This document shows positions 52,332 to 58,972 of a stretch of 64,000 bases of DNA, piece after piece. Numbering within the stretch: position 1 is the stretch's first letter; the number at the start of each line of letters is the position of its first letter. The position numbers and the translations under genes are program-made. A model generated the notes under the pieces. The model had not been told where the DNA came from and searched no databases. It saw only the letters and a list, made by a program, of their open reading frames with translations. Origin of the DNA: JAILEN01 sp036723975. GTDB lineage: Bacteria > Bacillota > Clostridia > Lachnospirales > Lachnospiraceae. The DNA is taken from NCBI GenBank assembly GCA_036723975.1, contig DAIMGJ010000012.1:1-64000 (forward strand). Direction: 5' to 3'.

Positions 52332-52402
52332 AAAAACGTAGAATATTTTTTTGCGTAGAGCGCTTCTTTGGCGCTCGGCAAAAAATATATTCTACGTTTT
52401 TT
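52331..52402. repeat. Hairpin repeat element, copy B (inverted)
   Basis: A 72-base inverted-repeat element directly at the CorC-type stop. The outer stem (about 24 pairs, one bulge) has a different sequence from copies A and C. The apex 52355-52377 is the reverse complement of the shared core, changed at two positions. Flanking A and T runs allow termination on both strands. Confidence 0.85.
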
Positions 52403-52416
52403 ATGATAGACTTCGC

Positions 52417-52487
52417 AAAAAAATCTCAAATGCTTTTTCATCGGGCGCCAAGGAAGCGCCCTACATGAAAAACATTTGAGATTTTTT
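52417..52487. repeat. Hairpin repeat element, copy C
   Basis: A 71-base element in the same orientation as copy A and inverted to copy B, 14 bases from B. Its outer stem shares AAATCTCAAATG with copy A, its bulge is at the same place, and an inner stem segment differs with compensating changes on both arms. Apex 52442-52464 has GCGCCAAGGAAGCGC. It ends nine bases before the ABC ATPase stop. Confidence 0.85.
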
Positions 52488-52495
52488 AATAACTC

Positions 52496-53293
52496 TTATG
52501 AAAGTATTGCTTTATCGTTTGAAAATTCCTCTCCGGATACTTCTTCAAACTTGTGAAGCAAATCTTCAATGGTAAGATTCTTTTTCTCTTCTCCCGCGAT
52601 ATTTAAAATCACTTTTCCTTCGTTCATCATAATGAGACGATTTCCGTGTTTGATGGCATCTCTCATATTATGGGTTACCATCATGGTGGTCAAATGATTC
52701 TCGTTTACAATGCGATCTGTGGTTTCCAAAACCGTTGCAGCGGTCTTAGGATCAAGAGCAGCTGTATGCTCATCCAAAAGCAATACCTTGGGCTTTTGCA
52801 ATGTTGCCATAAGAAGGGTAAGCGCCTGTCTCTGACCACCGGACAAAAGGCCTACCTTTGCAGTCATTCTGTCTTCCAAGCCAAGGTCTAACTGTTTTAG
52901 GAGTTCTCTGTATTGATCCATCTCCTGTTTGGTAATGGCCCACTTTAATCCACGGCTCTTGCCACGTCGAGCGGCCAAGGCCAAGTTTTCCGCAATCTCC
53001 ATATCCGCTGCGGTTCCGTTCATTGGATCCTGGAACACACGGCCCAAATACTTGGCACGTTTGTGTTCGTTTAAACCGGTAACGTCATCCCCATCGATTA
53101 AAATCTGTCCGCCGTCCACCGGCCAAACACCGGCAATGGCATTTAAGAAGGTAGACTTACCTGCCCCGTTTCCGCCGATGACCGTAACGAATTCGCCTTC
53201 CTCTAATTCCAAGGTAGCTCCGTTTAGCGCAGTCTTTTCGTTGATGGTTCCCGGGTTAAAGGTTTTATAAATATTTCTTGCTTGTAACATCAT
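52496..53293 (-). CDS. ABC transporter ATP-binding protein (TrpZ-like)
   Basis: ATPase of the importer encoded at 52.5-55.2 kb. 265 residues. Walker A GGNGAGKSTF, signature LLSGGQRQALTLLMA, Walker B VLLLDEHTAALD, switch His in VTHNMRDAI. The signature LSGGQRQALTL and the ALNGA start match the family found with PF04392-type binding proteins (TrpXYZ). The ATG overlaps the permease stop by three bases (ATGA arrangement), with GGAGG nine bases upstream. Confidence 0.92.
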   Translation of the reverse strand: MMLQARNIYKTFNPGTINEKTALNGATLELEEGEFVTVIGGNGAGKSTFLNAIAGVWPVDGGQILIDGDDVTGLNEHKRAKYLGRVFQDPMNGTAADMEIAENLALAARRGKSRGLKWAITKQEMDQYRELLKQLDLGLEDRMTAKVGLLSGGQRQALTLLMATLQKPKVLLLDEHTAALDPKTAATVLETTDRIVNENHLTTMMVTHNMRDAIKHGNRLIMMNEGKVILNIAGEEKKNLTIEDLLHKFEEVSGEEFSNDKAILS

Positions 53294-54216
53294 GACTGAC
53301 TACCTCCTCTTTTTGCTGCTTTTTTAAAAGAAGAGTTGGCCTTTGATTTTAAATACGGCACCGCCAAGAAAATCGCAACAACGATGGCAGTAAAGAGTTT
53401 CAAATCATTGGTTGGCATCTTAAGCCAAAGCACGATACCGATAACGATGTAGTAAATTACTCCACCGAATACCACACAAAACATCTTTACCATAAAGTTC
53501 ATATCTTTTCCGAAAACGGCATGTCCCAAAACTTCTCCGATGATAACGGCTGCAAGTCCGATGACAATAGCACCGCGACCCATATTAATATCCGCAAATC
53601 CCTGATACTGAGATAACAGCGCACCGGATAAAGCAACGATTCCGTTGGAGATTCCAAGCGTAAGCACCGTCATGGCATTGATATTGATTCCCTGTGCTTT
53701 ACTCATGTTCGGATTCGAACCGGTGGCACGAATGGCACTCCCCTGTTCCGTTCCGAAATACCAATATGCAATGAGCACAATGACAACCGTAAAGATAACG
53801 GAAATCAAAATAGTTTTTGGAATGAAGCGGAGGGAAACCATAAGCGGGAATCGATCTACGCTAACGGCCACATTTGCCTTTCCGCCCAAAATATTTAAGT
53901 TTACGGAATACAAAGAAATCTGTGTCAAAATACTTGCCAGAATTCCCGGAATACCCAGTAAGGTATGTAACAGTCCCGTTACCACACCGGCCAGGACACC
54001 GCAAGCCAGTGAAGCAAGCATGGCTACCGGCACCGGTACCCCATTTGTAATTAAGATTACGGCTACTGCACCTCCGGTTGCAAAAGAACCGTCAACGGTC
54101 AGGTCCGCAAAATTTAAAATACGAAAGGTATAAAACACGCCAAGTGCCATAATACCCCAAATCACGCCTTGCGCTACGTCTCCCGGAAGAGCCGCAATCA
54201 ATGATGAAAGTTCCAT
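53290..54216 (-). CDS. ABC transporter permease (TrpY-like)
   Basis: A 308-residue permease with about eight to nine TM helices of the branched-chain/sugar permease superfamily. GIMALGVFYTFRILNFADLTVDGSF at the N-terminus and GISNGIVALSGALLSQYQGFADINMGRG in the middle are typical of the type that pairs with PF04392 binding proteins. It lies between the binding protein (21-base gap) and the ATPase (overlap). Substrate by context with the binding protein: probably an aromatic amino acid. Confidence 0.9.
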   Translation of the reverse strand: MELSSLIAALPGDVAQGVIWGIMALGVFYTFRILNFADLTVDGSFATGGAVAVILITNGVPVPVAMLASLACGVLAGVVTGLLHTLLGIPGILASILTQISLYSVNLNILGGKANVAVSVDRFPLMVSLRFIPKTILISVIFTVVIVLIAYWYFGTEQGSAIRATGSNPNMSKAQGININAMTVLTLGISNGIVALSGALLSQYQGFADINMGRGAIVIGLAAVIIGEVLGHAVFGKDMNFMVKMFCVVFGGVIYYIVIGIVLWLKMPTNDLKLFTAIVVAIFLAVPYLKSKANSSFKKAAKRGGSQS

Positions 54217-54237
54217 AGTTTTAAAACCACCTAATCA

Positions 54238-55245
54238 TTAGTCTTCGATTTCTACGTAATCAGCCGGAATGTTTGCATTGTCAATTCCAAGCTGCTCGCA
54301 GATGGATGCATTGTATTTCTTTGTTACATCCTTGGAGTACTGAATCTCCATATCACCCGGATTTGCACCGGATGTCAAAAGTTCTGCAGCCATCTTACCT
54401 GCATTGTATCCCATGTCATAGTAGCTGATGGAAAGGGTTGCGACACCACATCCCTTGCAAATGCCTTCCTCACCGGTAACGATTGGAATTCCTGCAGGAA
54501 TTGCTACATTTGCAATGGTCTCTGTTGCTGAAGCTGCTGTATTATCCGTCGGGATGTAAAGTACATCGCAGTTTGCGCATGCATTGGTTACAACACCCTG
54601 AATATCGTTGGTATCTGAGAAGGTAAACTCCTCTACCTTGTATCCGTATTCCTCGATATCCTTTGTAATTTCAGTTGCCTGATACAAAGAGTTCGGTTCA
54701 GCAGTACAATATAAAATACCAACATTCTTTGCATCCGGGAATAATTCATGAATCATTTCCGCCTGTTTATCCAAAGGAGCCAAATCAGAAGCACCGGTTA
54801 CGTTTGATCCGGTCTTTCCGTTCCAATCGGAAGCATCGATACCAAGAGCGGTTGCATAATCAGTAATAGAAGTTCCTACAACAGGAATAGAATCGGTTGC
54901 CTGAGAAGCTGCCTGCAATGCAGGTGTGGCATTTCCCATAATTAAGCTGTATCCTTCGGAAACAAATGTATTACAAATGGTTGCGCAGGTGGCGGAATCA
55001 CCGGAAGCATTCTGAACGTCAATATAAACGTCCTCTCCCAACTCATCCCTTAAGGCCTGAATAAACCCGTCGGTTGCAGCATCCAAAGCATCGTGCTGTA
55101 CCAACTGGCAAACACCAACCTTATATTTTGCATCTTTGTTCTGATTCTCTAACTGAGTATTTCCGCTTCCGCTGTTGGAACATGCTGCAAGAGAAGTAAG
55201 TGCCAATGCACCAAGAAGTGCCATTGAGATAATCTTTTTCTTCAT
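54238..55245 (-). CDS. ABC transporter substrate-binding lipoprotein (TrpX-like)
   Basis: A 335-residue solute-binding lipoprotein (lipobox LAAC, Cys22) of the ABC_sub_bind family (PF04392). GVCQLVQHDALDAATDGFIQAL starts the mature fold, and VGILYCTAEPNSLYQ and ISYYDMGYNAGKMAAELL are typical. Streptococcal TrpX of this family imports tryptophan; other members take tyrosine or unknown ligands, so the substrate is tentative. No T-box is seen in the 86-base upstream region, but the promoter contains an inverted repeat that may be an operator. Confidence 0.9.
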   Translation of the reverse strand: MKKKIISMALLGALALTSLAACSNSGSGNTQLENQNKDAKYKVGVCQLVQHDALDAATDGFIQALRDELGEDVYIDVQNASGDSATCATICNTFVSEGYSLIMGNATPALQAASQATDSIPVVGTSITDYATALGIDASDWNGKTGSNVTGASDLAPLDKQAEMIHELFPDAKNVGILYCTAEPNSLYQATEITKDIEEYGYKVEEFTFSDTNDIQGVVTNACANCDVLYIPTDNTAASATETIANVAIPAGIPIVTGEEGICKGCGVATLSISYYDMGYNAGKMAAELLTSGANPGDMEIQYSKDVTKKYNASICEQLGIDNANIPADYVEIED

Positions 55246-55283
55246 AAATCTTTTTTCCTCCCTTATAAAAAAATGTTCGCCTT

Positions 55284-55312
55284 AATATAGCACTTTAAAG
55301 CGCTAAAGTCAA
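55284..55312 (-). promoter_or_regulatory. Promoter and putative operator of the TrpXYZ-like operon
   Basis: TTGACT (55307-55312), a 17-base spacer and TATATT (55284-55289) on the minus strand, each five of six. The spacer is filled by an 18-bp inverted repeat (55288-55305, eight of nine pairs), placed where a repressor would block polymerase. Its regulator is not identified. Confidence 0.7.
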
Positions 55313-55313
55313 C

Positions 55314-55341
55314 AAAAGGAGCACTGAAAAATCAGTGCTCC
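55314..55341 (-). terminator. Terminator of the membrane GGDEF gene
   Basis: A perfect ten-pair stem (55318-55327 with 55332-55341, 4-base loop) followed by four T on the minus strand. The stop codon of the GGDEF gene lies inside the 5' arm. The next promoter begins immediately after it. Confidence 0.65.
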
Positions 55342-56843
55342 CCTCTGCGTTTTAGGCCGTTTTCTTTGTAGTAATTATTTTTCTGGGTATACATATCGGA
55401 ATCTGCCGCGTGTTCTAAATCATCAATGGATGCCGTCGGGTATTCATGATAGGAGGCGTATCCAACCGATACTGACAGTTCATCCGAATAAACGCCTCTC
55501 CATTCATTGGATTTGTTGAGTATGGCGCGTCGTATATCTTCCGGTTCCCTGGTGTGAATCACTGCCATGAATTCATCACCACCGGTTCGATACGCCTTTC
55601 CACGGTTTCCAACAATAAAAGACAGGCAATCCGCAGCACCTTTGATTAGTTCATCTCCGGCAGCATGTCCTTTTGTGTCATTTACTGTTTTCAGACCATT
55701 TACATCCACTGAAAACAGTACAAAATCGTCCTCAATTCCATTTGCTCGATACTTGGCAAAATCATCTTCATAGCTTCGCCGGTTAAACAATCGAGTCATT
55801 TCATCCGTCATGGATATACGTATCAAGTGCTCTTCACGGCGTTTCTCTTCGTCAACATTTCGGGTAGTAAAAATAACTTCATTCGGTATGCCGTCAATAC
55901 TGGCGTTCACTGTAATATACTGTGCACGAAACCATCCGTTTACCACATCTAAAAAGTCGGCGCTGACAATTTTCTTTTGGGACAGTCTTGCGCGAATGGT
56001 TTTTATATTTGTATACTCGAGAAATGCATCCTGCTGGTCTTTAACCACTCTGGTAAATATCTCACTTGACATCTTCGTATTGGTCTGGGTCATCATATTA
56101 ATCTCATGCTTTACCCTCTGCTCATCACGAAGGGACATCTCTGTGTTATCTGTAAAATCAATCAGATTCACGTTGTCATAAATGCCAACCATAGACTGCA
56201 GAATCTCCATCTGCTCTTCCATCTCTTTCTCATGCCGGCGGACAATTTCTTTCTGTTCAAATAAGTCCCTAAAATATCCGATAATCAATCGTCCAATCAT
56301 GATACTTGAAGCCATAAGTATCAAAGTCTCAATGGTATATCCACCGGTCACATCCCGAAAGAATAAAGCCTTATCATTATAATCGATTCGCAGGGACGTC
56401 TGATACGGAGCAGAAATCCATGACGAAATAATCATCAGAAGAAAGTTTAGAATAACCGCATAGTAGTAAATCACTTTATCGCAATAGCAAAGACTAAGCA
56501 GCGGAACCAAAAACCATGTCAGATAAATACTTACATGGGAAACCTTCATATACACAAGCAAAATATCAAGTGCTGTTAATGCAAACAGTCCCGTAGCCAT
56601 AGCCTTCGGCCAGCGTTTGTATAAAAGCCTGTGAACCAAAGACATAAACGCAACAATAAGTGAAATCATAACACAGGTTTGATAGGTAATATCCGGAAAT
56701 ATCCCTGCCTTTATTCCGGACGCAATCGCCGGTCCGGTAAAAATAAACAGCCAAAGGACTATGTTTAAGTTCCCATTTACCCTTATACGATTCTGTAAGA
56801 TAAACTCATCGTAGTCTTTCTTAATCGCTTCGTTAATCACCAT
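55332..56843 (-). CDS. Membrane diguanylate cyclase (GGDEF)
   Basis: A 503-residue protein with about six hydrophobic segments in the first 200 residues (a MASE-like sensor region), a linker helix, a PAS-like middle domain (about 230-335, VNLIDFTDNTEM) and a C-terminal GGDEF domain with MTDEMTRLFNRRSYE and RTGGDEFMAV (GGDEF at 421-425). It should make c-di-GMP from two GTP. No RxxD inhibitory site is visible just before the active site. GGGGAG precedes the ATG. Confidence 0.92.
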   Translation of the reverse strand: MVINEAIKKDYDEFILQNRIRVNGNLNIVLWLFIFTGPAIASGIKAGIFPDITYQTCVMISLIVAFMSLVHRLLYKRWPKAMATGLFALTALDILLVYMKVSHVSIYLTWFLVPLLSLCYCDKVIYYYAVILNFLLMIISSWISAPYQTSLRIDYNDKALFFRDVTGGYTIETLILMASSIMIGRLIIGYFRDLFEQKEIVRRHEKEMEEQMEILQSMVGIYDNVNLIDFTDNTEMSLRDEQRVKHEINMMTQTNTKMSSEIFTRVVKDQQDAFLEYTNIKTIRARLSQKKIVSADFLDVVNGWFRAQYITVNASIDGIPNEVIFTTRNVDEEKRREEHLIRISMTDEMTRLFNRRSYEDDFAKYRANGIEDDFVLFSVDVNGLKTVNDTKGHAAGDELIKGAADCLSFIVGNRGKAYRTGGDEFMAVIHTREPEDIRRAILNKSNEWRGVYSDELSVSVGYASYHEYPTASIDDLEHAADSDMYTQKNNYYKENGLKRRGEH

Positions 56844-56870
56844 ATTCTTTTCTCTCCCCGTTTTAAAATT

Positions 56871-57326
56871 CTATGAAAGAATCCTTTTTAAAAAGCCTTC
56901 ACAGCCTTCTTTAACATCTCGCCACGTTGCTTCAAAATCCCTCGTATACCACGGATCCGAAACCTCTCTCGGTCTATCCGTATAATCCATAAGCAATGAA
57001 AGCTTCCCTTCGGAATCATCCGGCCACATCTTTTTCATGTAATACATATTTTCTGAATCCATCCCGATTATATAATCGAAATCGTCATAATCAGACTTTA
57101 CCATTTGTCTGGCAGAATATCCATAGCAATCTATGCCATGTTCCTTTAACTTTGCTCTCGCCGGCGGATAAACCGGGTTCCCAAGTTCTTCCCGGCTGGT
57201 CGCCGCGCTTTCAATCACAAAGTCATCTCCAATTCCCTGTCTGTCCACCATATCCCGCAAAACGTACCGCGCCATAGGCGAGCGGCAGATGCTGCCGTGG
57301 CAGATGAATAATACTTTTATCGGCAT
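56871..57326 (-). CDS. Low-molecular-weight protein-tyrosine phosphatase
   Basis: A 151-residue phosphatase. The P-loop is FICHGSICRSP with Cys9 and Arg15 (CX5R), and the general-acid Asp is in VSDPWYT. The P-loop has Ser-Ile where the family more often has Asn-Xaa (CxGNxCRSP), a mild deviation. Possible targets are tyrosine-phosphorylated proteins of capsule or regulation; none is nearby. GGAGG precedes the ATG. Follows the HepT/MntA pair on the same strand. Confidence 0.92.
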   Translation of the reverse strand: MPIKVLFICHGSICRSPMARYVLRDMVDRQGIGDDFVIESAATSREELGNPVYPPARAKLKEHGIDCYGYSARQMVKSDYDDFDYIIGMDSENMYYMKKMWPDDSEGKLSLLMDYTDRPREVSDPWYTRDFEATWRDVKEGCEGFLKRILS

Positions 57327-57379
57327 TTCTTACCTCCAAAACTGCATCAATATCATCAATAATACTTGAAGATAATTCT

Positions 57380-57730
57380 TTATTCAGGTTGTATTTCTTC
57401 AATAGATGATAACCGCTCCAAGAGATCCGGAATATCATATTTCAATGTTTCAAATACGATATTCAAATCAACATTCCCGTAATCATGCACTATACGGTTC
57501 CTAAGGCCAATCAGTTCATTCCATGGTAATTCGTTTTCGTTTTCTCTGTATTCTGTAGAGAGTTTCTTGACATTCTCCGAAATCTGGATCATCCTAAAGA
57601 GCATGGAATCAAGCAGTATCTCGTTGTCGTTTAACTCCTGTGCATCCACGTCTTTCATATGTGCAACAATGAATGCTAAATCCGTTTTGATCTTATCGAG
57701 ATAATAATGATCGTTTTTGGTATTATCCAT
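57380..57730 (-). CDS. hepT: HepT-like toxin (RNase, RX4HXY)
   Basis: A 116-residue helical HEPN-type protein. The motif RX4HXY is intact: Arg77, His82 and Tyr84 in RNRIVHDY. In HepT-MntA pairs HepT is an RNase toxin, and MntA blocks it by adding AMP to that Tyr. The ATG at 57730 overlaps the antitoxin stop by a few bases; an upstream ATG at 57745 abuts the ribosome-binding site and is less likely. It is downstream of its partner, as in known systems. Confidence 0.88.
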   Translation of the reverse strand: MDNTKNDHYYLDKIKTDLAFIVAHMKDVDAQELNDNEILLDSMLFRMIQISENVKKLSTEYRENENELPWNELIGLRNRIVHDYGNVDLNIVFETLKYDIPDLLERLSSIEEIQPE

Positions 57731-58196
57731 ATATTCTAATTCCATCCTTTAAAATCTCGCCTGTCAGTTCCAGATTATCTTTAAGCTGATCCAGACTTAG
57801 TACATCAACTTTCTTATGTAACGCAGTCCTGAGTTTTTCAACCATGCCGTAAAACTTTAGTCCTTTTACATCTGATGAAATAAGTAAATCGACATCACTG
57901 GTTTCCACAGCTTTCCCTTTAGAATAAGAGCCAAACAAAATGCAATAATGAACCGGATACTCCGATAGAACATCCATGCATTTTTCTTTTATATAGTCCA
58001 ACTCCAGGATTCCGTGTTCTTCGTCTATCGGATTTATAGCACTAAGCCTGTCAATAATATAGTTATATTTTAAAGTTCCGACCTTATCTGTATCATTTTC
58101 ATAAGATTTATATGATCTCAAGGAAATACCGAGTAATTCAGCCGCCTGCTGCTGGGTCAGTTTCTTTTCTTTTCTCAATTCCTTAATCGCGCTCAT
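57723..58196 (-). CDS. XRE-MntA fusion antitoxin (minimal nucleotidyltransferase)
   Basis: A 157-residue protein joining two parts. Residues 1-60 are an XRE-type helix-turn-helix (IKELRKEKKLTQQQAAELLGISLRSYKSYE). Residues 62-157 are a minimal nucleotidyltransferase with GSX10DXD intact (Gly89-Ser90, Asp101, Asp103, in LFGSYSKGK and SDVDLLI). MntA proteins AMPylate HepT; the fused HTH suggests that this one also represses its own promoter. Operator-like repeats lie at 58220-58266. AGGAGG precedes the ATG. Stop overlaps the hepT start. Confidence 0.88.
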   Translation of the reverse strand: MSAIKELRKEKKLTQQQAAELLGISLRSYKSYENDTDKVGTLKYNYIIDRLSAINPIDEEHGILELDYIKEKCMDVLSEYPVHYCILFGSYSKGKAVETSDVDLLISSDVKGLKFYGMVEKLRTALHKKVDVLSLDQLKDNLELTGEILKDGIRIYG

Positions 58197-58216
58197 ATTG
58201 CACCTCCTCTATTGTT

Positions 58217-58245
58217 ATAATGCAATATTTGCACTTAGTTGTCAA
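58217..58245 (-). promoter_or_regulatory. Promoter of the XRE-mntA/hepT operon
   Basis: Perfect TTGACA (58240-58245), a 17-base spacer and CATTAT (58217-58222) on the minus strand. One operator (58220-58234) lies in the spacer and overlaps the -10. Confidence 0.6.
58220..58234. promoter_or_regulatory. Putative XRE operator O2
   Basis: GTGCAA-N3-TTGCAT on the minus strand, a palindrome with one mismatch to O1, placed between -35 and -10 of the XRE-mntA promoter. Confidence 0.65.
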
Positions 58246-58251
58246 CAGAAA

Positions 58252-58266
58252 GTGCAATTATTGCAC
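58252..58266. promoter_or_regulatory. Putative XRE operator O1
   Basis: A perfect palindrome GTGCAA-N3-TTGCAC just upstream of the -35, with its centre 32 bases from O2, about three helical turns. A half site TTGCAC (58198-58203) also overlaps the ribosome-binding site. Confidence 0.7.
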
Positions 58267-58496
58267 CTTCCTATTTTTCTTTTTTCAATCTTAGTTTTTT
58301 GGTAGTAAGAAAATGTTTTTCGAATTTCTTCCTAACTTTCTATCAAAAAAGCACCCTACATCACGCAAAGTGTCTTATTTTCACCATATGTTTTCGGTAG
58401 ATTTTGTCTAAGCATAATTGCTTCTTCCTGTTGTGCATGTAGTTTGTCCGCAGTAATTGTTATACCTTGGGACGAAGGTTTTAATTTTCCTCTTTT
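58267..58496 (-). other. Gene-poor stretch with a possible coding remnant
   Basis: No good gene is seen between the XRE-mntA promoter and the hypothetical gene at 58497. From 58496 to 58356 the minus strand stays open for about 46 codons, in the same frame as the upstream gene after its TAG, and reads like protein (residues include GITITADKLHAQQEEAIMLR). There is no ATG, GTG or TTG near its beginning; the first ATG is late. It may be a decayed gene end. The remaining bases are AT-rich with no feature I can name. Confidence 0.35.
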
Positions 58497-58817
58497 CTAT
58501 TCAATCTCTGATAATATTCCATACTTTAAACACCGCTCGCGATTCCATTTTGAACTTTCGTCTTCTAAAACAACTGACACAAGATTCATAAAAAATAGCA
58601 TAAACCTAGGGTCACGAAAATAAAACACCGCTGCGATATTAGCCTTAGTAAACGGATCTAGAATAAAGCCTCCATATTCATTCAAAAATACAAATCCCGG
58701 CAATTTCAAACACCATTCTATAAACGTAAACTGTTTTTTATTAAATGCCACTATTTCATCTTCGGGACTTGGTTGATATCCATCTTCATCCGGCGGTCTC
58801 AATCGGTTATCTTCCAT
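58497..58817 (-). CDS. Hypothetical protein in the defence region
   Basis: A 106-residue protein I do not recognise. The N-terminus is acidic and Pro-rich (RLRPPDEDGYQPSPEDE); the remainder has aromatic, hydrophobic stretches (FTFIEWCLKLPGFVFLNEYGGF, FYFRDPRFMLFFMNLVSVVL) without a clear TM helix. A GGAG lies ten bases before the ATG. It is between the HepT/MntA pair and the PIN gene, same strand, with 154 empty bases upstream. Real coding is likely, but no function can be given. Confidence 0.6.
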   Translation of the reverse strand: MEDNRLRPPDEDGYQPSPEDEIVAFNKKQFTFIEWCLKLPGFVFLNEYGGFILDPFTKANIAAVFYFRDPRFMLFFMNLVSVVLEDESSKWNRERCLKYGILSEIE

Positions 58818-58972
58818 ATTGCTGTTTCTCCATCACTTTTTATGAGATTCGAATCATTTGTTCGTAGATCAAAATCTCCTTATCTAATATGTTTCTGTTA
58901 TCGTGATGGACCAAAAGTCTTTTAAAAACAAATATGTCACGCCTTAACGCTAATAGAGCTGAAGTAGAGTAA

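Noticed and set aside
55246..55331. T-box or other riboswitch upstream of the TrpXYZ-like operon
   Set aside because: The region is only 86 bases and is filled by a terminator, promoter and operator-like repeat. The leaders near metA, metY, aroE and the ahcY-like gene were also too short for a SAM riboswitch or T-box.
57223..57438. 71-codon frame bridging hepT and the phosphatase gene
   Set aside because: It overlaps the coding parts of both genes in another frame; the phosphatase has its own ribosome-binding site in the gap.
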